Shown here: positions 37,476-46,994 of the stretch, piece after piece | Numbering within the stretch: the first letter of the stretch is position 1 | Layout: the number at the start of each line of letters is the position of its first letter | NCBI RefSeq assembly: GCF_000971295.1 | Contig: NZ_LANJ01000011.1 | Location: forward strand, 558,001-622,000 | DNA length: 64,000 bases | DNA from: Devosia epidermidihirudinis | GTDB lineage: Bacteria > Pseudomonadota > Alphaproteobacteria > Rhizobiales > Devosiaceae | Direction of reading: 5' to 3' | Translations under genes and position numbers: made by a program | Notes under the pieces: model-generated | Seen by the model: only the letters and a program-made list of their open reading frames with translations | Database searches by the model: none | Told to the model about the DNA's origin: nothing

Positions 37476-38876
37476 ATGTTTGCAATCCGTGTAACGCCCC
37501 TCATCCTGGCGGTCGCCCTGTTCATGGAACAGATGGATTCGACTGTCATCGCCACCTCGCTGCCGGCGATTGCCGCCGACATCGGGACGGAACCGATTGC
37601 GCTCAAACTGGCGCTGACGGCCTACTTCGTGGCGCTGGCTATTTTCATCCCCATCAGCGGCTGGATGGCGGATCGCTACGGCGCCAAGAACATCTTCCGG
37701 CTCGCAATCCTTGTCTTCATGCTGGGCTCGCTGGCCTGTTCGTTCTCTTATTCGCTTGAGACCTTCGTGATCTCGCGGTTCTTCCAGGGCATCGGCTCAT
37801 CGATGATGACCCCGGTCGGTCGCCTTCTGCTGGTGAGATCGACGCCCCGCAATGAGCTGGTCAATGCCATGGCCTGGCTGACCATGCCGGCACTATTGGG
37901 CCCGGTCACTGGGCCGCTGATCGGCGGGTTCCTCACCACCTATCTCAGCTGGCACTGGATTTTCTGGATCAACATCCCGATCGGCATTGCCGGCATCATC
38001 CTCGCCGGCATTTTCCTCAAGGTGCCAAAGGAGCGAAATCCGCGCCCGATCGATTTTGTCGGGTTCGTCCTGGCGGCAATAGCCTTTTCAGGGCTGGTCT
38101 TCGGGTTATCGGTGATGAGCCTGCCTGCCCTGCCCATCATCTATGGCTATCTGACACTGGCCGTCGGCGTGACTTCGGGCGCCCTTTATCTGCTGCATGC
38201 CAAGCGGACCAAGTATCCCCTGCTCGACCCTGCCCTGCTGCGGCACCGCTTGTTCAGAACCTCGATCACGGCGGCCTCGCTGTTCCGCATCGGCGTTGGT
38301 GCAGTGCCGTTCCTCCTGCCCCTGATGCTGCAGCTCGGGTTTGGCCTCAGCCCGTTCCAGTCCGGCGCGATCACCTTCATCTCGGCGGTTGGCGCGCTTG
38401 CCAGCAAGGCCATCGCCCAGAGCGTTTACAGACGGTTTGGCTTTCCTCAGGCGCTTGGCTGGGCCTCACTGCTGGGTGGCCTGCTGATCGCTGCGCAGGG
38501 TTTCTTTACCCCCGACACCTGGGTTCCGCTGATGATGTCGGTGCTGCTCGTTGGCGGCGTTTTGCGCTCGGTCTTCTTCACCGGCAGCAACGCACTGGGC
38601 TATGCAGATATCACCGACGAAGAGGCCAGCCAGGCCACGGCCATCGTCGCGGTGGCGCAGCAGTTGAGTGTGGCCTTGGGTGTCGCCGTGGCTGGTGGCT
38701 TGCTCGAGATCAGCACGCGGTTGCACGGGGGCGCTCTGCAACTGGGCGATTTTCAAACTGCATTCATCGTCGTCGGCCTGCTCAGTGCAGCGGCCGGGGT
38801 CATCTATTTCAGGCTGCCAGCCGACGCTGGCAGCCTTGTTTCGGGCCATCGGGTCCCGTCCCTAGCCAAGGAGTGA
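37476..38876 (+). CDS. MFS transporter, DHA2-type drug exporter (first of tandem pair)
   Basis: The 466-residue protein has about 14 hydrophobic segments. Helix 1 shows the DHA2 pattern LFMEQMDSTVIATSLPAIA. Motif A is GWMADRYGAKNIFR. Motif C-like glycine/proline-rich segments (LGPVTGPLIGGFLTT) are those of proton-driven exporters. The related protein at 38904 shares motif order and near-identical stretches, including DSTVIATSL, FMLGS and LMLQLGFG. No regulator lies next to it and no weak homology points to a substrate, so the ligand is unknown. Confidence 0.88.
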   Translation: MFAIRVTPLILAVALFMEQMDSTVIATSLPAIAADIGTEPIALKLALTAYFVALAIFIPISGWMADRYGAKNIFRLAILVFMLGSLACSFSYSLETFVISRFFQGIGSSMMTPVGRLLLVRSTPRNELVNAMAWLTMPALLGPVTGPLIGGFLTTYLSWHWIFWINIPIGIAGIILAGIFLKVPKERNPRPIDFVGFVLAAIAFSGLVFGLSVMSLPALPIIYGYLTLAVGVTSGALYLLHAKRTKYPLLDPALLRHRLFRTSITAASLFRIGVGAVPFLLPLMLQLGFGLSPFQSGAITFISAVGALASKAIAQSVYRRFGFPQALGWASLLGGLLIAAQGFFTPDTWVPLMMSVLLVGGVLRSVFFTGSNALGYADITDEEASQATAIVAVAQQLSVALGVAVAGGLLEISTRLHGGALQLGDFQTAFIVVGLLSAAAGVIYFRLPADAGSLVSGHRVPSLAKE

Positions 38877-38903
38877 CCGGGGACCAACCCCGGCGATTTT
38901 GCC

Positions 38904-40283
38904 GTGTCACGTAGTACACCCCTGATTCTCGCCACCGCGCTGTTCATGGAAAACATGGATTCCACGGTGATCGCCACTTCGCTCGCGGCCATTGCGGCCG
39001 ATATCGGCACCGATCCTATTTCCCTCAAGCTGGCGCTGACCGCCTATCTGGTGGCGCTCGCAATTTTCATCCCGATTTCGAGCTGGATGGCCGACCGCTT
39101 TGGTGCGCGCAATGTGTTCCGCGTTGCGATGGTGGTGTTTATGCTGGGCTCCATCGCCTGCGCCTTTTCGGACTCGCTGGCAGCCTTCGTCGTCGCGCGG
39201 TTCGTGCAGGGCATGGGCGGCGCGATGATGGGTCCTGTGGCGCGCTTGGTGCTGGTGCGGGCCACCCCGCGCCACAAGCTCGTCGACGCGATGGCATGGC
39301 TGACCATTCCGGCGCTGATCGGGCCCATCGTTGGCCCGCCATTCGGCGGCTTCCTCACCACGTTCTTCTCGTGGCACTGGATTTTCATCATCAACGTGCC
39401 GATCGGGCTGCTGGGCATATTTCTCGTTGGGCTCGTGCTGCCCAATGAGGTGCGCAATGCGCCGCGCCGCATTGATCGCAAGGGCTTCTTCCTCGCGGGC
39501 GCGGCCTTTGCCCTCTTCGCCTTTGGCACATCGGTGGTCAGCCTGCCTGCCCTGCCGCCCATTTATGGCGCCATCACCGCTGCGGCTGGCATTGCGCTGG
39601 GCATGCTCTATGTCCGCCATGCGCTCAGCACCGACTATCCGCTGCTCGACCTGCGCCTATTGCGCTTCCCGATCTTTCGCACGTCGGTCGTCGCCGGGAC
39701 GTTCTTCCGCCTCGGACAAGGCGCCACGCCGTTCCTGTTCCCGCTGATGCTGCAGCTAGGCTTTGGCATGTCGCCGTTTGAATCCGGCATGGTGACGTTC
39801 GCGGGGGCCATCGGCGCGCTGGTCGCCAAGTTCATGGCGAACTGGATGTTCGCCCGCTTCGGTTTCAAATATCCGCTGGTGCTGGCCACGGCAATTTCGT
39901 CCCTCGGCATTTTCGCCATGGGCACCTATGTGCCGGAAACGCCCATCCCGCTCATTCTCGCCGTGCTGGTCTTCGTGGGCTATTGGCAATCGGTGTTCTG
40001 GACTGGCTCAAACGCCTTTGTCTTCGCCGATATCGAGGACAAGGATGCGGGTCAGGCCAATGTCATCAGCCAGGTCTGGGGCCAGCTGATGTTTGCCATG
40101 GGCGTGGCCGTTGGCGGCGGTGCGCTCGAATTGACGCACAAGCTGCGGGGCGGTGGCGAGCTGATCCTCAGCGACTTCCACACGGCCTTCTATGTTGTTG
40201 GGGCCGTATGTCTTGTGTCGACGGTGCTATTCTGGCGCCTGCCGAACAATGCCGGGCACCAGCTCACCAAAGGCGTGCATTAG
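38904..40283 (+). CDS. MFS transporter, DHA2-type drug exporter (second of tandem pair)
   Basis: The 459-residue protein starts at a GTG 27 bases after its paralogue. It repeats the same motifs: LFMENMDSTVIATSLAAIA, motif A SWMADRFGARNVFR and LIGPIVGPPFGGFL. The two look like a local gene duplication that has diverged by many substitutions. Its last four bases overlap the convergent small gene at 40280. Substrate unknown. Heterodimer function of two half-different MFS proteins would be unusual, so independent roles are more likely. Confidence 0.88.
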   Translation: MSRSTPLILATALFMENMDSTVIATSLAAIAADIGTDPISLKLALTAYLVALAIFIPISSWMADRFGARNVFRVAMVVFMLGSIACAFSDSLAAFVVARFVQGMGGAMMGPVARLVLVRATPRHKLVDAMAWLTIPALIGPIVGPPFGGFLTTFFSWHWIFIINVPIGLLGIFLVGLVLPNEVRNAPRRIDRKGFFLAGAAFALFAFGTSVVSLPALPPIYGAITAAAGIALGMLYVRHALSTDYPLLDLRLLRFPIFRTSVVAGTFFRLGQGATPFLFPLMLQLGFGMSPFESGMVTFAGAIGALVAKFMANWMFARFGFKYPLVLATAISSLGIFAMGTYVPETPIPLILAVLVFVGYWQSVFWTGSNAFVFADIEDKDAGQANVISQVWGQLMFAMGVAVGGGALELTHKLRGGGELILSDFHTAFYVVGAVCLVSTVLFWRLPNNAGHQLTKGVH

Positions 40284-40588
40284 GCGTCGGTGCGCCGTGC
40301 ATATTCCTTGTTGAGACGCGCGATGGCGGCCTGCAACAGGGCGGCTTTCTGGCGGTTGCCCGCGTCAGCCTGATCGAACTTGGCGGCCGAGGTGCCCTTG
40401 CCGCGCACATTGCGGCGCTGCTTGTCAGCAATGGTGCGGGCACGGTCGCGCCGTTCACGAAGACGGCGCGCAAGCGTACGCAGGCCTTCGGAATCCATAC
40501 CGGAAAGTGCGGGGTGACGCGCGGCCTCTACGAGCTCGCGTTCATCCTTGTCGAGTACGCGGTCTTCGGTCTTGCGATTGATGGCCAT
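40280..40588 (-). CDS. Small charged hypothetical protein
   Basis: This 102-residue protein is rich in Arg, Lys, Asp and Glu, and probably all-helical (EGLRTLARRLRERRDRAR). It has no membrane segment or metal motif. A TVADKQRRNVRGKG-like basic stretch suggests RNA or protein contact, but that is only an impression. I recognise it as a conserved-looking small alphaproteobacterial hypothetical without a known role. A GGAGAA ribosome site precedes the ATG at 40588, which supports translation. Confidence 0.7.
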   Translation of the reverse strand: MAINRKTEDRVLDKDERELVEAARHPALSGMDSEGLRTLARRLRERRDRARTIADKQRRNVRGKGTSAAKFDQADAGNRQKAALLQAAIARLNKEYARRTDA

Positions 40589-40665
40589 GTTTTCTCCTTT
40601 CGGTTCACGTGACCAACGCTATAGCGCTGGGGAGCGTTCCGAAAGGATGACCTCTGGTCGCAGGC

Positions 40666-41406
40666 TTAGCGGTCGTATTCGCCTTCGCCCGGCTCGGTAT
40701 CGTTGGTGCCCTTGAAGCCCTTGGCGATCAGATAGGCTTCCGCCGAATCCGCACGGCTGGATGGTGGCTTGGCGTGGAAGGTCGTCTTGAAGTGGCGCTT
40801 GAGCATGTGCAGCAGCTCATGTTCGGTGCCACCCTGGAACACCTTGGCGACAAACACGCCGCCAGGCGTCAGCACGTCGAGCGCAAACGCCGCTGCGATC
40901 TCGATCAGCTGCACGATGCGCAAGTGGTCCGTCGGGCGATGGCCAGTGGTTGGCCAGGCCATGTCCGACATCACGATATCGGCCTTCTTGCCACCCATGG
41001 CAGCAATCAGCTGCGCTGGCGCGTCATCGTCGGTGAAATCCTTGCGCAGCAGGATCACGCCGGGAATGGGGTCCATCTCCAGATAATCGATGCCCACGAT
41101 CAATGGATTTGCGTCGGTTGAACCGGTCGCTGCGGCAGCAACCTGAGACCAGCCACCAGGGGCCGCGCCCAGATCGACAACGCGCATGCCCTTGCGGAAG
41201 AGATGGTGCTTTTCGTCCATCTCCTTGATCTTGAAGGCTGCACGCGAGCGATAGCCCGCCGCACGCGCTTTGGCGACATAGGGGTCATTGAGCTGGCGCT
41301 CGAGCCATTTGGTCGAGCTGACCTTGCGACCCTTGGCGGATTTCACCCGGATCTTGAGGTCTTTTTCGGACTTGCGGCCACCTGTGCCTAGAGCCTTATC
41401 AACCAT
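40666..41406 (-). CDS. rlmE: 23S rRNA uridine-2'-O-methyltransferase RlmE (FtsJ/RrmJ)
   Basis: RlmE methylates U2552 in the A loop of 23S rRNA at a late stage of 50S assembly. The ATG at 41406 follows a GGAGG site. The 246-residue protein has a basic 40-residue extension, then the RrmJ fold. Motifs are [13 protein letters not shown], the AdoMet loop [14 protein letters not shown], an acidic [10 protein letters not shown] and VAKVFQGG, which carry the K-D-K-E tetrad. Its first eight bases overlap the 3' end of the phosphatase gene, so the pair is coupled. Confidence 0.94.
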   Translation of the reverse strand: MVDKALGTGGRKSEKDLKIRVKSAKGRKVSSTKWLERQLNDPYVAKARAAGYRSRAAFKIKEMDEKHHLFRKGMRVVDLGAAPGGWSQVAAAATGSTDANPLIVGIDYLEMDPIPGVILLRKDFTDDDAPAQLIAAMGGKKADIVMSDMAWPTTGHRPTDHLRIVQLIEIAAAFALDVLTPGGVFVAKVFQGGTEHELLHMLKRHFKTTFHAKPPSSRADSAEAYLIAKGFKGTNDTEPGEGEYDR

Positions 41407-42577
41407 TTGCAGTCCTCCGCGAGGGATAGCGCGATGCGCGATTGCGGACGCGGTCGGCATCCATCAGCGAGATTAGTATACCTTCGCGCAAGCCCCGATC
41501 GGCCACGCGCACACGTTCGGCAGGCCACTCGCGGCGAATCGCCTCGAAAATGGCACAGCCAGGTAGAACCAGATCGGCGCGGTCGCGGCCGATACAGGGG
41601 TGGGCAACGCGCCGGGCAAATGGCATGGCGAGCAGCACCTTCATGGTCTCATCGACCTCGGCGCGCTTCATCCACAATCCATCGACCTTCTGGCGCTCAT
41701 AGCGCTCAAGCCCCAGATGCAGCCCCGCCAGCGTCGTCACCGTGCCGGATGTGCCGATCAGATGCACGGGATGATTGGCAATCATCTGGCGCAGCTTCTC
41801 GCGGCCACGGAACTGGCGCAGGTGCTCGGAGACATGAGACACCATGGCCTCGAACACTTCGGGCGTCACGTCAATGCCGCCAAACTTCTCGGCGATCGAC
41901 ACCACGCCCACGGGCAGCGACTGCCACGAGCGGATCGACGCCGACATACGGCCCTGCGACTTGGGGCGCCCGCCCCGGAAATCGAGCCAGGCCAGTTCCG
42001 AGGAACCACCACCGATGTCGAACATCAGCGCGCCCTGCGCCGTGTTCTCGATCAGGTCGGCGCAACCGGTCACGGCCAGTTCGGCCTCGGTGCGGCGATC
42101 CACGATCTCAAGATCGATACCAAGCTCTTGCTTGACGCGGTCGAGAAATGCCGGCCCATTTTCGGCAATGCGGCAGGCCTCGGTTGCAATCAGGCGCATC
42201 CGTGCGGGTTGATGCTCGCGCAGCTTGTTGCGGCACATGCGCAGCGCATCCATGGTGCGTTCCATGGCGGCGTCAGACAGGCGTCCGGTGACCGAAACGC
42301 CCTCGCCCAGACGGACAATGCGGGTAAAGCCATCCATGACGCGGAAACCGTGTTCATGAGGGCGAGCAATCAACAGGCGGCAGTTATTGGTTCCGAGGTC
42401 CAGCGCAGCATAAAGGGGGCCGCGATGCTTCCGGGGGCTGGGTGGCGTCCGCTGATCCGCTCCGGGCGACGGCCCATGGCCGCTTGCCCGCCCCGACCGG
42501 CTTTCGCCTGCGGGGGCACGAATCGCCGCTTCGCCCGAAGACGAAAGTGCGGCGGCGGACCGATCGGAATCGGTCAC
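41399..42577 (-). CDS. Ppx/GppA family phosphatase
   Basis: This 392-residue protein is an exopolyphosphatase / guanosine-pentaphosphate phosphatase-type enzyme with an ASKHA fold. Signatures are [15 protein letters not shown], the phosphate loop [14 protein letters not shown] and [14 protein letters not shown]. The GTG at 42577 is taken as the start because a GGAGA site lies seven bases upstream. The first 55 residues are Ser/Ala/Gly/Pro-rich and likely disordered. Whether the substrate is polyphosphate or pppGpp cannot be told from sequence alone. RlmE follows with an eight-base overlap. Confidence 0.9.
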   Translation of the reverse strand: MTDSDRSAAALSSSGEAAIRAPAGESRSGRASGHGPSPGADQRTPPSPRKHRGPLYAALDLGTNNCRLLIARPHEHGFRVMDGFTRIVRLGEGVSVTGRLSDAAMERTMDALRMCRNKLREHQPARMRLIATEACRIAENGPAFLDRVKQELGIDLEIVDRRTEAELAVTGCADLIENTAQGALMFDIGGGSSELAWLDFRGGRPKSQGRMSASIRSWQSLPVGVVSIAEKFGGIDVTPEVFEAMVSHVSEHLRQFRGREKLRQMIANHPVHLIGTSGTVTTLAGLHLGLERYERQKVDGLWMKRAEVDETMKVLLAMPFARRVAHPCIGRDRADLVLPGCAIFEAIRREWPAERVRVADRGLREGILISLMDADRVRNRASRYPSRRTANG

Positions 42578-42707
42578 TGAAGTCTCCTGACGTGCGCGGT
42601 CGCAGAATACCGGCCTAACCGGTCGCGCCCGACGCACTTTTATTGCGTGTCAAAAGCAACGGTAGAGCAAGGGGGCGGTTAGCGCAATGCAATCTGGCGC
42701 AGGAGGC

Positions 42708-42739
42708 CCATTCCGGCGCGTCGCCGCGCGCCGGAATGG
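42708..42739 (-). terminator. Strong hairpin after nagB
   Basis: A 13-base-pair perfect stem (CCATTCCGGCGCG / CGCGCCGGAATGG) with a six-base loop lies eight bases beyond the nagB stop. No T-run follows on the minus strand. It would end or stabilise the 3' end of the sugar-uptake operon. Confidence 0.65.
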
Positions 42740-42746
42740 TTCGGCG

Positions 42747-43478
42747 TCACGCCCCGAGGGAGGCGCGGTCGCGATAGATGTAGACCTTACCGTGACGCTG
42801 CAGGGCAGACGCTGGGCAATCGGTGCTGATCGGTGCATGGAAGGCCTGCTGAAGGGCTTCCGCCTTGTGCGCACCGGTAGCGGCGAGCACAATTTCACGA
42901 GCTTCAAGGATCGTGCCGATCCCCATGGTCACCGACATCGGCGGTGGCATTTCGCCAGGTGGGAAATCTACGGCATTCGCAGTGCGGGTCGACTCGGTCA
43001 GAGGCACTTCGCGGGTACGGCTGTCGAAGGGCGAGCCGGGTTCGTTGAACCCGATATGGCCGTTGCGACCAATGCCCAACAGCTGCAGGTCGATGCCACC
43101 AGCAGCGACGATGGCCTGCTCATAGGCAGCGCAAGCCGCCGCAATGTCCCCTGCGCTCACGTCTGGCAGGCGGGCGTTGCCCGGCGCGAAGTCCACATGC
43201 TCGAACAGATGGTGCTGCATGTAGGCTTCAAAGGAACCCGGATGACCGTGTGGCAGGCCGACATACTCGTCGAGATTGAAGGCCTTGGCCTCAGCCAGCG
43301 AGAACTCACCAGCCTTAAAGCGGGCGATGAGCTCGTTATAGACATCGCGGAAGGTATTGCCGGTGGCCAGACCCAGGGTCAGCGTCGGCTTCTGCCGAAC
43401 TGCGCGAGAAACATGCTCGGCGACGGCAGCGGCGACGGCTGCGGCATCATCCAGAACGGTGACGATTGGTTCGGTCAT
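42747..43478 (-). CDS. nagB: Glucosamine-6-phosphate deaminase
   Basis: NagB converts glucosamine-6-phosphate to fructose-6-phosphate and ammonia. The ATG at 43478 gives 243 residues, somewhat shorter than the 266 of E. coli NagB. The catalytic Asp is in FNLDEYVGLP and the His/Glu relay in GIGRNGHIGFNEPGS. TESTRTANA is the usual substrate-binding stretch. It is the last gene of the leftward operon that starts with the ABC binding protein, so it fixes the end product of the pathway as an amino-sugar phosphate. No nagA gene is in the operon; PIG-L enzymes may provide deacetylation instead. Confidence 0.93.
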   Translation of the reverse strand: MTEPIVTVLDDAAAVAAAVAEHVSRAVRQKPTLTLGLATGNTFRDVYNELIARFKAGEFSLAEAKAFNLDEYVGLPHGHPGSFEAYMQHHLFEHVDFAPGNARLPDVSAGDIAAACAAYEQAIVAAGGIDLQLLGIGRNGHIGFNEPGSPFDSRTREVPLTESTRTANAVDFPPGEMPPPMSVTMGIGTILEAREIVLAATGAHKAEALQQAFHAPISTDCPASALQRHGKVYIYRDRASLGA

Positions 43479-43513
43479 TGCACTGTCTTGGCTCGAGAAA
43501 AGGAACGCGGCGA

Positions 43514-44419
43514 TTAACTCGCCGCGCGTTGCTGTATGCTGCCCGTGCCGCCAGCTGCCTGAACCGAACGGGTGCCCACGTCGATAGCAGCCGCAAGGCA
43601 GGCATCGCCATCGGCGCCATCCAGCCAAGCATGCAGGAAACCAGCGTTGAAGGCATCGCCTGCGCCAGTTGTATCCACAACATCGACCTTGGGTGTCTTT
43701 GCACTGAACCGCTTGCCGTTCATGGCCAGCAATGCGCCGTCGCCGCCGCACTTCACCGCCACAACCGGGAAGTGTGTCGACAGGTGCACCAGGGCTTCCT
43801 CTGCATCGAGGCAACGCGTCAACGCACGAGCCTCTTCCAGATTAGGCAGGAACACGTCGACGCCTGACGCGCGTTCAAAGAACATCGGGTCGCGGATCAG
43901 CTCGGAATCCCAGCTGGGATCGAGCGACACGGTGTGACCGTGCTTCTTGGCTGCGCTGACGGCATGCGGGATTTCATGCAGCGTCGCGTATTCGGCGATG
44001 TGCAGGTGTTCGGCCTCAGACCACGACAAAGCCGCCTCAAAGGTGCTTGGCAGAGCTACGCCGGCGCGACGCGACAGGAACGCGCGCTCACTGTCATCGA
44101 CCATGACGACGGTGATCTGCGGACCAGCATCGGGATGGCGATCCAGGAATTGCAGGTCGATGCCGAGAACATCGATTTGCTCTTCGAGTGCCCGCGACAC
44201 CGAGTCCGTCCCGTAGCGCGCCAGAAGTGCGGTCGGGCGACCGATCGAGGCAGCATGTGCTGCCGTGATCAGAGCGCCGCCACCAGGTGTCATAGTGAAG
44301 TCTTGTGCGAATTGCTCACGCCCAAGCACCGGCATCGCGTCCAAACCATTGAACACCATGTCGCAATAGACGCGGCCGAGGCTCAACATTGCCCGGCCGC
44401 CAGATTTTGTTTCAGTCAT
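43514..44419 (-). CDS. PfkB family carbohydrate kinase
   Basis: The 301-residue protein is a ribokinase-type sugar kinase. It has an N-terminal GG motif (MTPGGGALITAAHAASIG) and the second PfkB signature DTTGAGDAFNAGF with the catalytic Asp near residue 255. The substrate is not readable from the fold. Because nagB follows and needs a 6-phosphosugar, I infer glucosamine or a related amino sugar. The ATG overlaps the ATPase stop by ATGA, so the two proteins are coupled. Confidence 0.9.
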   Translation of the reverse strand: MTETKSGGRAMLSLGRVYCDMVFNGLDAMPVLGREQFAQDFTMTPGGGALITAAHAASIGRPTALLARYGTDSVSRALEEQIDVLGIDLQFLDRHPDAGPQITVVMVDDSERAFLSRRAGVALPSTFEAALSWSEAEHLHIAEYATLHEIPHAVSAAKKHGHTVSLDPSWDSELIRDPMFFERASGVDVFLPNLEEARALTRCLDAEEALVHLSTHFPVVAVKCGGDGALLAMNGKRFSAKTPKVDVVDTTGAGDAFNAGFLHAWLDGADGDACLAAAIDVGTRSVQAAGGTGSIQQRAAS

Positions 44420-45483
44420 GCCCGGCCCAGCGCCTTTTCGGTTGCTGCGTCAAACAGGTAGAGCGAGCCCACTTCTGCGGCGACCGACACTGTGCTGCCG
44501 ATGGCGGGCACAACGCGACCTGGTGCGGTGGCGACAACGGTTTCGCCAGCGAGCTGCAGGTGAACCAGAGTTTCCGAACCGAGCGGCTCGACAGCAACAA
44601 CGGTGCCGGTGGCCGACAGACCCTGCCCGGCATCGTCGGTGACGACGAGATCGTGCGGACGCACGCCGACGAGCACCTTGCCATTGGTGTTTGGCAGCGC
44701 GCCGCCAGCCCATTTGGCATCTGCAAGCGACAGCGTGCCGCCTTCGATGGTCGCGGGCACCAGGTTCATCGACGGGCTGCCGATGAAGCGTGCGGTGAAC
44801 ACGTCGAGTGGATGCTCATAGAGGTCGGTTGGCGTGCCGACCTGCAGGATATGGCCATCCTTCATCACGACGATCTTATCGGCCATGGTCATGGCTTCAA
44901 CCTGATCGTGCGTCACATAGACAATGGTGGTGCCAAGGCGACGGTGCAGGCTCTTGATCTCCATGCGCATCTGCGCACGCAGCTGAGCGTCAAGGTTCGA
45001 CAATGGCTCGTCGAACAGGAACGCCACGGGATCACGCACCATGGCGCGACCAATGGCAACGCGCTGACGCTGACCACCCGACAGGGCTGCCGGACGACGG
45101 TCGAGCAGCTTCTCGAGACCCAGGATTGCGCCGGTCTCGGCAATACGCTTCTGCTTTTCAGCCTTGGACAGCTTGGACGTATAGAGACCAAAGCCAATGT
45201 TCTGGCCCACAGTCATGTGCGGGTAGATAGCGTAGTTCTGGAACACCATGGCGATGTTGCGCTGCTTTGGCTCGCGCTGGTTCACCACTTCGTCGCCGAT
45301 CTTCAGCACGCCGCCGGAGATGTCCTCGAGCCCGGCGATCATGCGCAGGGTGGTGGACTTACCGCAGCCCGAGGGGCCGACGAACACTACGAATTCGCCG
45401 TCCTCAATGGTGAGGTCGATGCCGTGCACGGCGCGGGACTTGCCGTATTCCTTGACCAGCCCTTGCAGTTCGATCTTTGCCAT
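44416..45483 (-). CDS. Sugar ABC transporter ATP-binding protein (MsmK/UgpC type)
   Basis: The 355-residue ATPase powers the CUT1-type importer formed with the products of the two permease genes at 46995-48778. Walker A is GPSGCGKST, the ABC signature LSGGQRQRVAIGRA and Walker B FDEPLSNLDAQLR. A C-terminal regulatory TOBE/MalK-like domain (VGVRPHDLVV) follows. Its start overlaps the lyase stop by one base (TGATG). The gene lies in the same operon as its permeases, while many CUT1 systems in rhizobia share a distant ATPase. Confidence 0.94.
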   Translation of the reverse strand: MAKIELQGLVKEYGKSRAVHGIDLTIEDGEFVVFVGPSGCGKSTTLRMIAGLEDISGGVLKIGDEVVNQREPKQRNIAMVFQNYAIYPHMTVGQNIGFGLYTSKLSKAEKQKRIAETGAILGLEKLLDRRPAALSGGQRQRVAIGRAMVRDPVAFLFDEPLSNLDAQLRAQMRMEIKSLHRRLGTTIVYVTHDQVEAMTMADKIVVMKDGHILQVGTPTDLYEHPLDVFTARFIGSPSMNLVPATIEGGTLSLADAKWAGGALPNTNGKVLVGVRPHDLVVTDDAGQGLSATGTVVAVEPLGSETLVHLQLAGETVVATAPGRVVPAIGSTVSVAAEVGSLYLFDAATEKALGRA

Positions 45484-46991
45484 CAGGCGGTTTCCTTCAA
45501 TTCTTCAAAACGCTGTTTGAGAGTGTGGGCAGCGTCGGTTGCGCGCTGCACGAGGGCTGAGTGACGAGCCGAGAAGTCTGCGGCCTTGTCGCGGTATCCG
45601 GCGATTGCCGCATCGAGCGGTGCCGGCGCAGGGCCGCCAAAGCGGGTGCGCACCGAAACGAAGTACTCAGGCGAAACCAGCTCTGCGAACAAAGTCTGGT
45701 CGATAGTGGTCTTGCGGCCGGTCGAGTGCTCGAATGCCGCGAGGAACGGTGCGTAGCCGTCGGTCTGCAAATCGCCGCCTGCGGCAACAACAGCCTTGGC
45801 AACCGATGCTGCGATCTCATGGCCTTCGCGGAAGGACAGGCCTTCGCGACGAACCAGGCTATCGGCCAGCTCGGTGATGGTGATGCAGGAGCGGCGGATA
45901 TTGTTCGCCACCTTGGCTGGATCCACCTTGATCTGGGCAACCAGCGCCGCCAGCAGATCGAGCACGCGATAGGCGCTGTCGAAGGCCTGGTAACCCATGG
46001 CCTGCGTTTCGCCTTCGCTGTCGTTCATGTCGGTGAACGGGGTATTGTGCATCACGTCCAGCATCGCACGGGCCCGACCGAAGGTCTGACTGGCGAGGTG
46101 GCGCAGATGCTCGATCGGCACCGGATTGCGTTTCTGCGGCATGATCGAGGAGATCTGCACCAGAGCATTCGGCACATAGATCTGGCCGACTTCAAAGCTA
46201 GTCCAGAACTGGAGATCCTGAATCGGACGACCAAGATGGAGGAACATCAGCTCCATCGCGCCATACGTCGACGTGATGTAGTCGACGCCAGCAATGCAGC
46301 TGTAGGAGTTCTGCAGCGGCGCTGCAAAACCCAGCAGCTCGGCAACGCGGGCACGATCAATGGCAAAGCCCGAGGTGGTGATCGCGGCCGCACCCATGGG
46401 GGAGAGGTCGACAATCCTGTAGGCCTCGAACAGACGCTCGATATCGCGCGCCAGCACTTCGGTCACAGCGGACAGATAGTGCCCGAGCGTCGATGGCTGA
46501 GCCGGCTGGCCGTGCGTATAGGCAACGATCAGCGTCGCCTTCTCGCGTTCGGCTGCATTGATCAGCGCCACATGCAGCGCCAGCGCCTTGTCGATCAGCA
46601 CGTCCAGGCGGGCCTTGAGGCCCAGCTTGAACAGGGTGTGATCGATGTCGTTGCGCGACCGTGCCGTATGCAGGCGCCCGGCCAGATCGGGGCCGAGACG
46701 CTTCTTGAGCTCGCGCTCGATCAGGAAGAAGAAGTCCTCCACTTCGCCGGTATAAACCAGCGTCGTGGGATCGACTTCGGCATCGATGCTGTCGAGGGCA
46801 CCGGCAATCTTGCCCGCCTGGTCGGCGTCAAGAATGCCAGTCTCGTTCAGCATCACCAGATGCGCGCGGTCGATCGCCCGGAAGGCTTCGACATGGTGGT
46901 TCTTGGCGCTGTCGAACAGCGGGCGAAGCACCGTTTCCTTGTAGACCGGGTCTGGGAAGACCGAGGTATCGGAGAGACGTGGATCGGTCAT
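45483..46991 (-). CDS. Argininosuccinate-lyase-like enzyme of the aspartase/fumarase superfamily
   Basis: The 502-residue protein belongs to the superfamily that releases fumarate from substituted succinates by beta-elimination. The signature loop reads SSIMPQKRNPVPIEH. The second conserved block reads HTARSRNDIDHTLF, where housekeeping ArgH proteins have HTGRSRNDQ. TYGQP is replaced by TYTHGQP-like THGQPAQPSTLGHYL. The HNTPFTDMNDSEGETQ segment differs from the arginine-pathway enzyme. The gene sits inside a sugar-import operon, not next to argininosuccinate synthase. I therefore infer a catabolic lyase on another succinyl or malyl conjugate; an EDDS-lyase-like role is another option. Confidence 0.82.
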   Translation of the reverse strand: MTDPRLSDTSVFPDPVYKETVLRPLFDSAKNHHVEAFRAIDRAHLVMLNETGILDADQAGKIAGALDSIDAEVDPTTLVYTGEVEDFFFLIERELKKRLGPDLAGRLHTARSRNDIDHTLFKLGLKARLDVLIDKALALHVALINAAEREKATLIVAYTHGQPAQPSTLGHYLSAVTEVLARDIERLFEAYRIVDLSPMGAAAITTSGFAIDRARVAELLGFAAPLQNSYSCIAGVDYITSTYGAMELMFLHLGRPIQDLQFWTSFEVGQIYVPNALVQISSIMPQKRNPVPIEHLRHLASQTFGRARAMLDVMHNTPFTDMNDSEGETQAMGYQAFDSAYRVLDLLAALVAQIKVDPAKVANNIRRSCITITELADSLVRREGLSFREGHEIAASVAKAVVAAGGDLQTDGYAPFLAAFEHSTGRKTTIDQTLFAELVSPEYFVSVRTRFGGPAPAPLDAAIAGYRDKAADFSARHSALVQRATDAAHTLKQRFEELKETA

Positions 46992-46994
46992 CGA

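Noticed and set aside
37476..40283. One broken transporter split in two
   Set aside because: Both frames are full-length, with their own starts and complete motif sets.
45483..46991. Housekeeping argH
   Set aside because: Context and changed signature residues argue for a catabolic paralogue; I therefore left the gene symbol empty.
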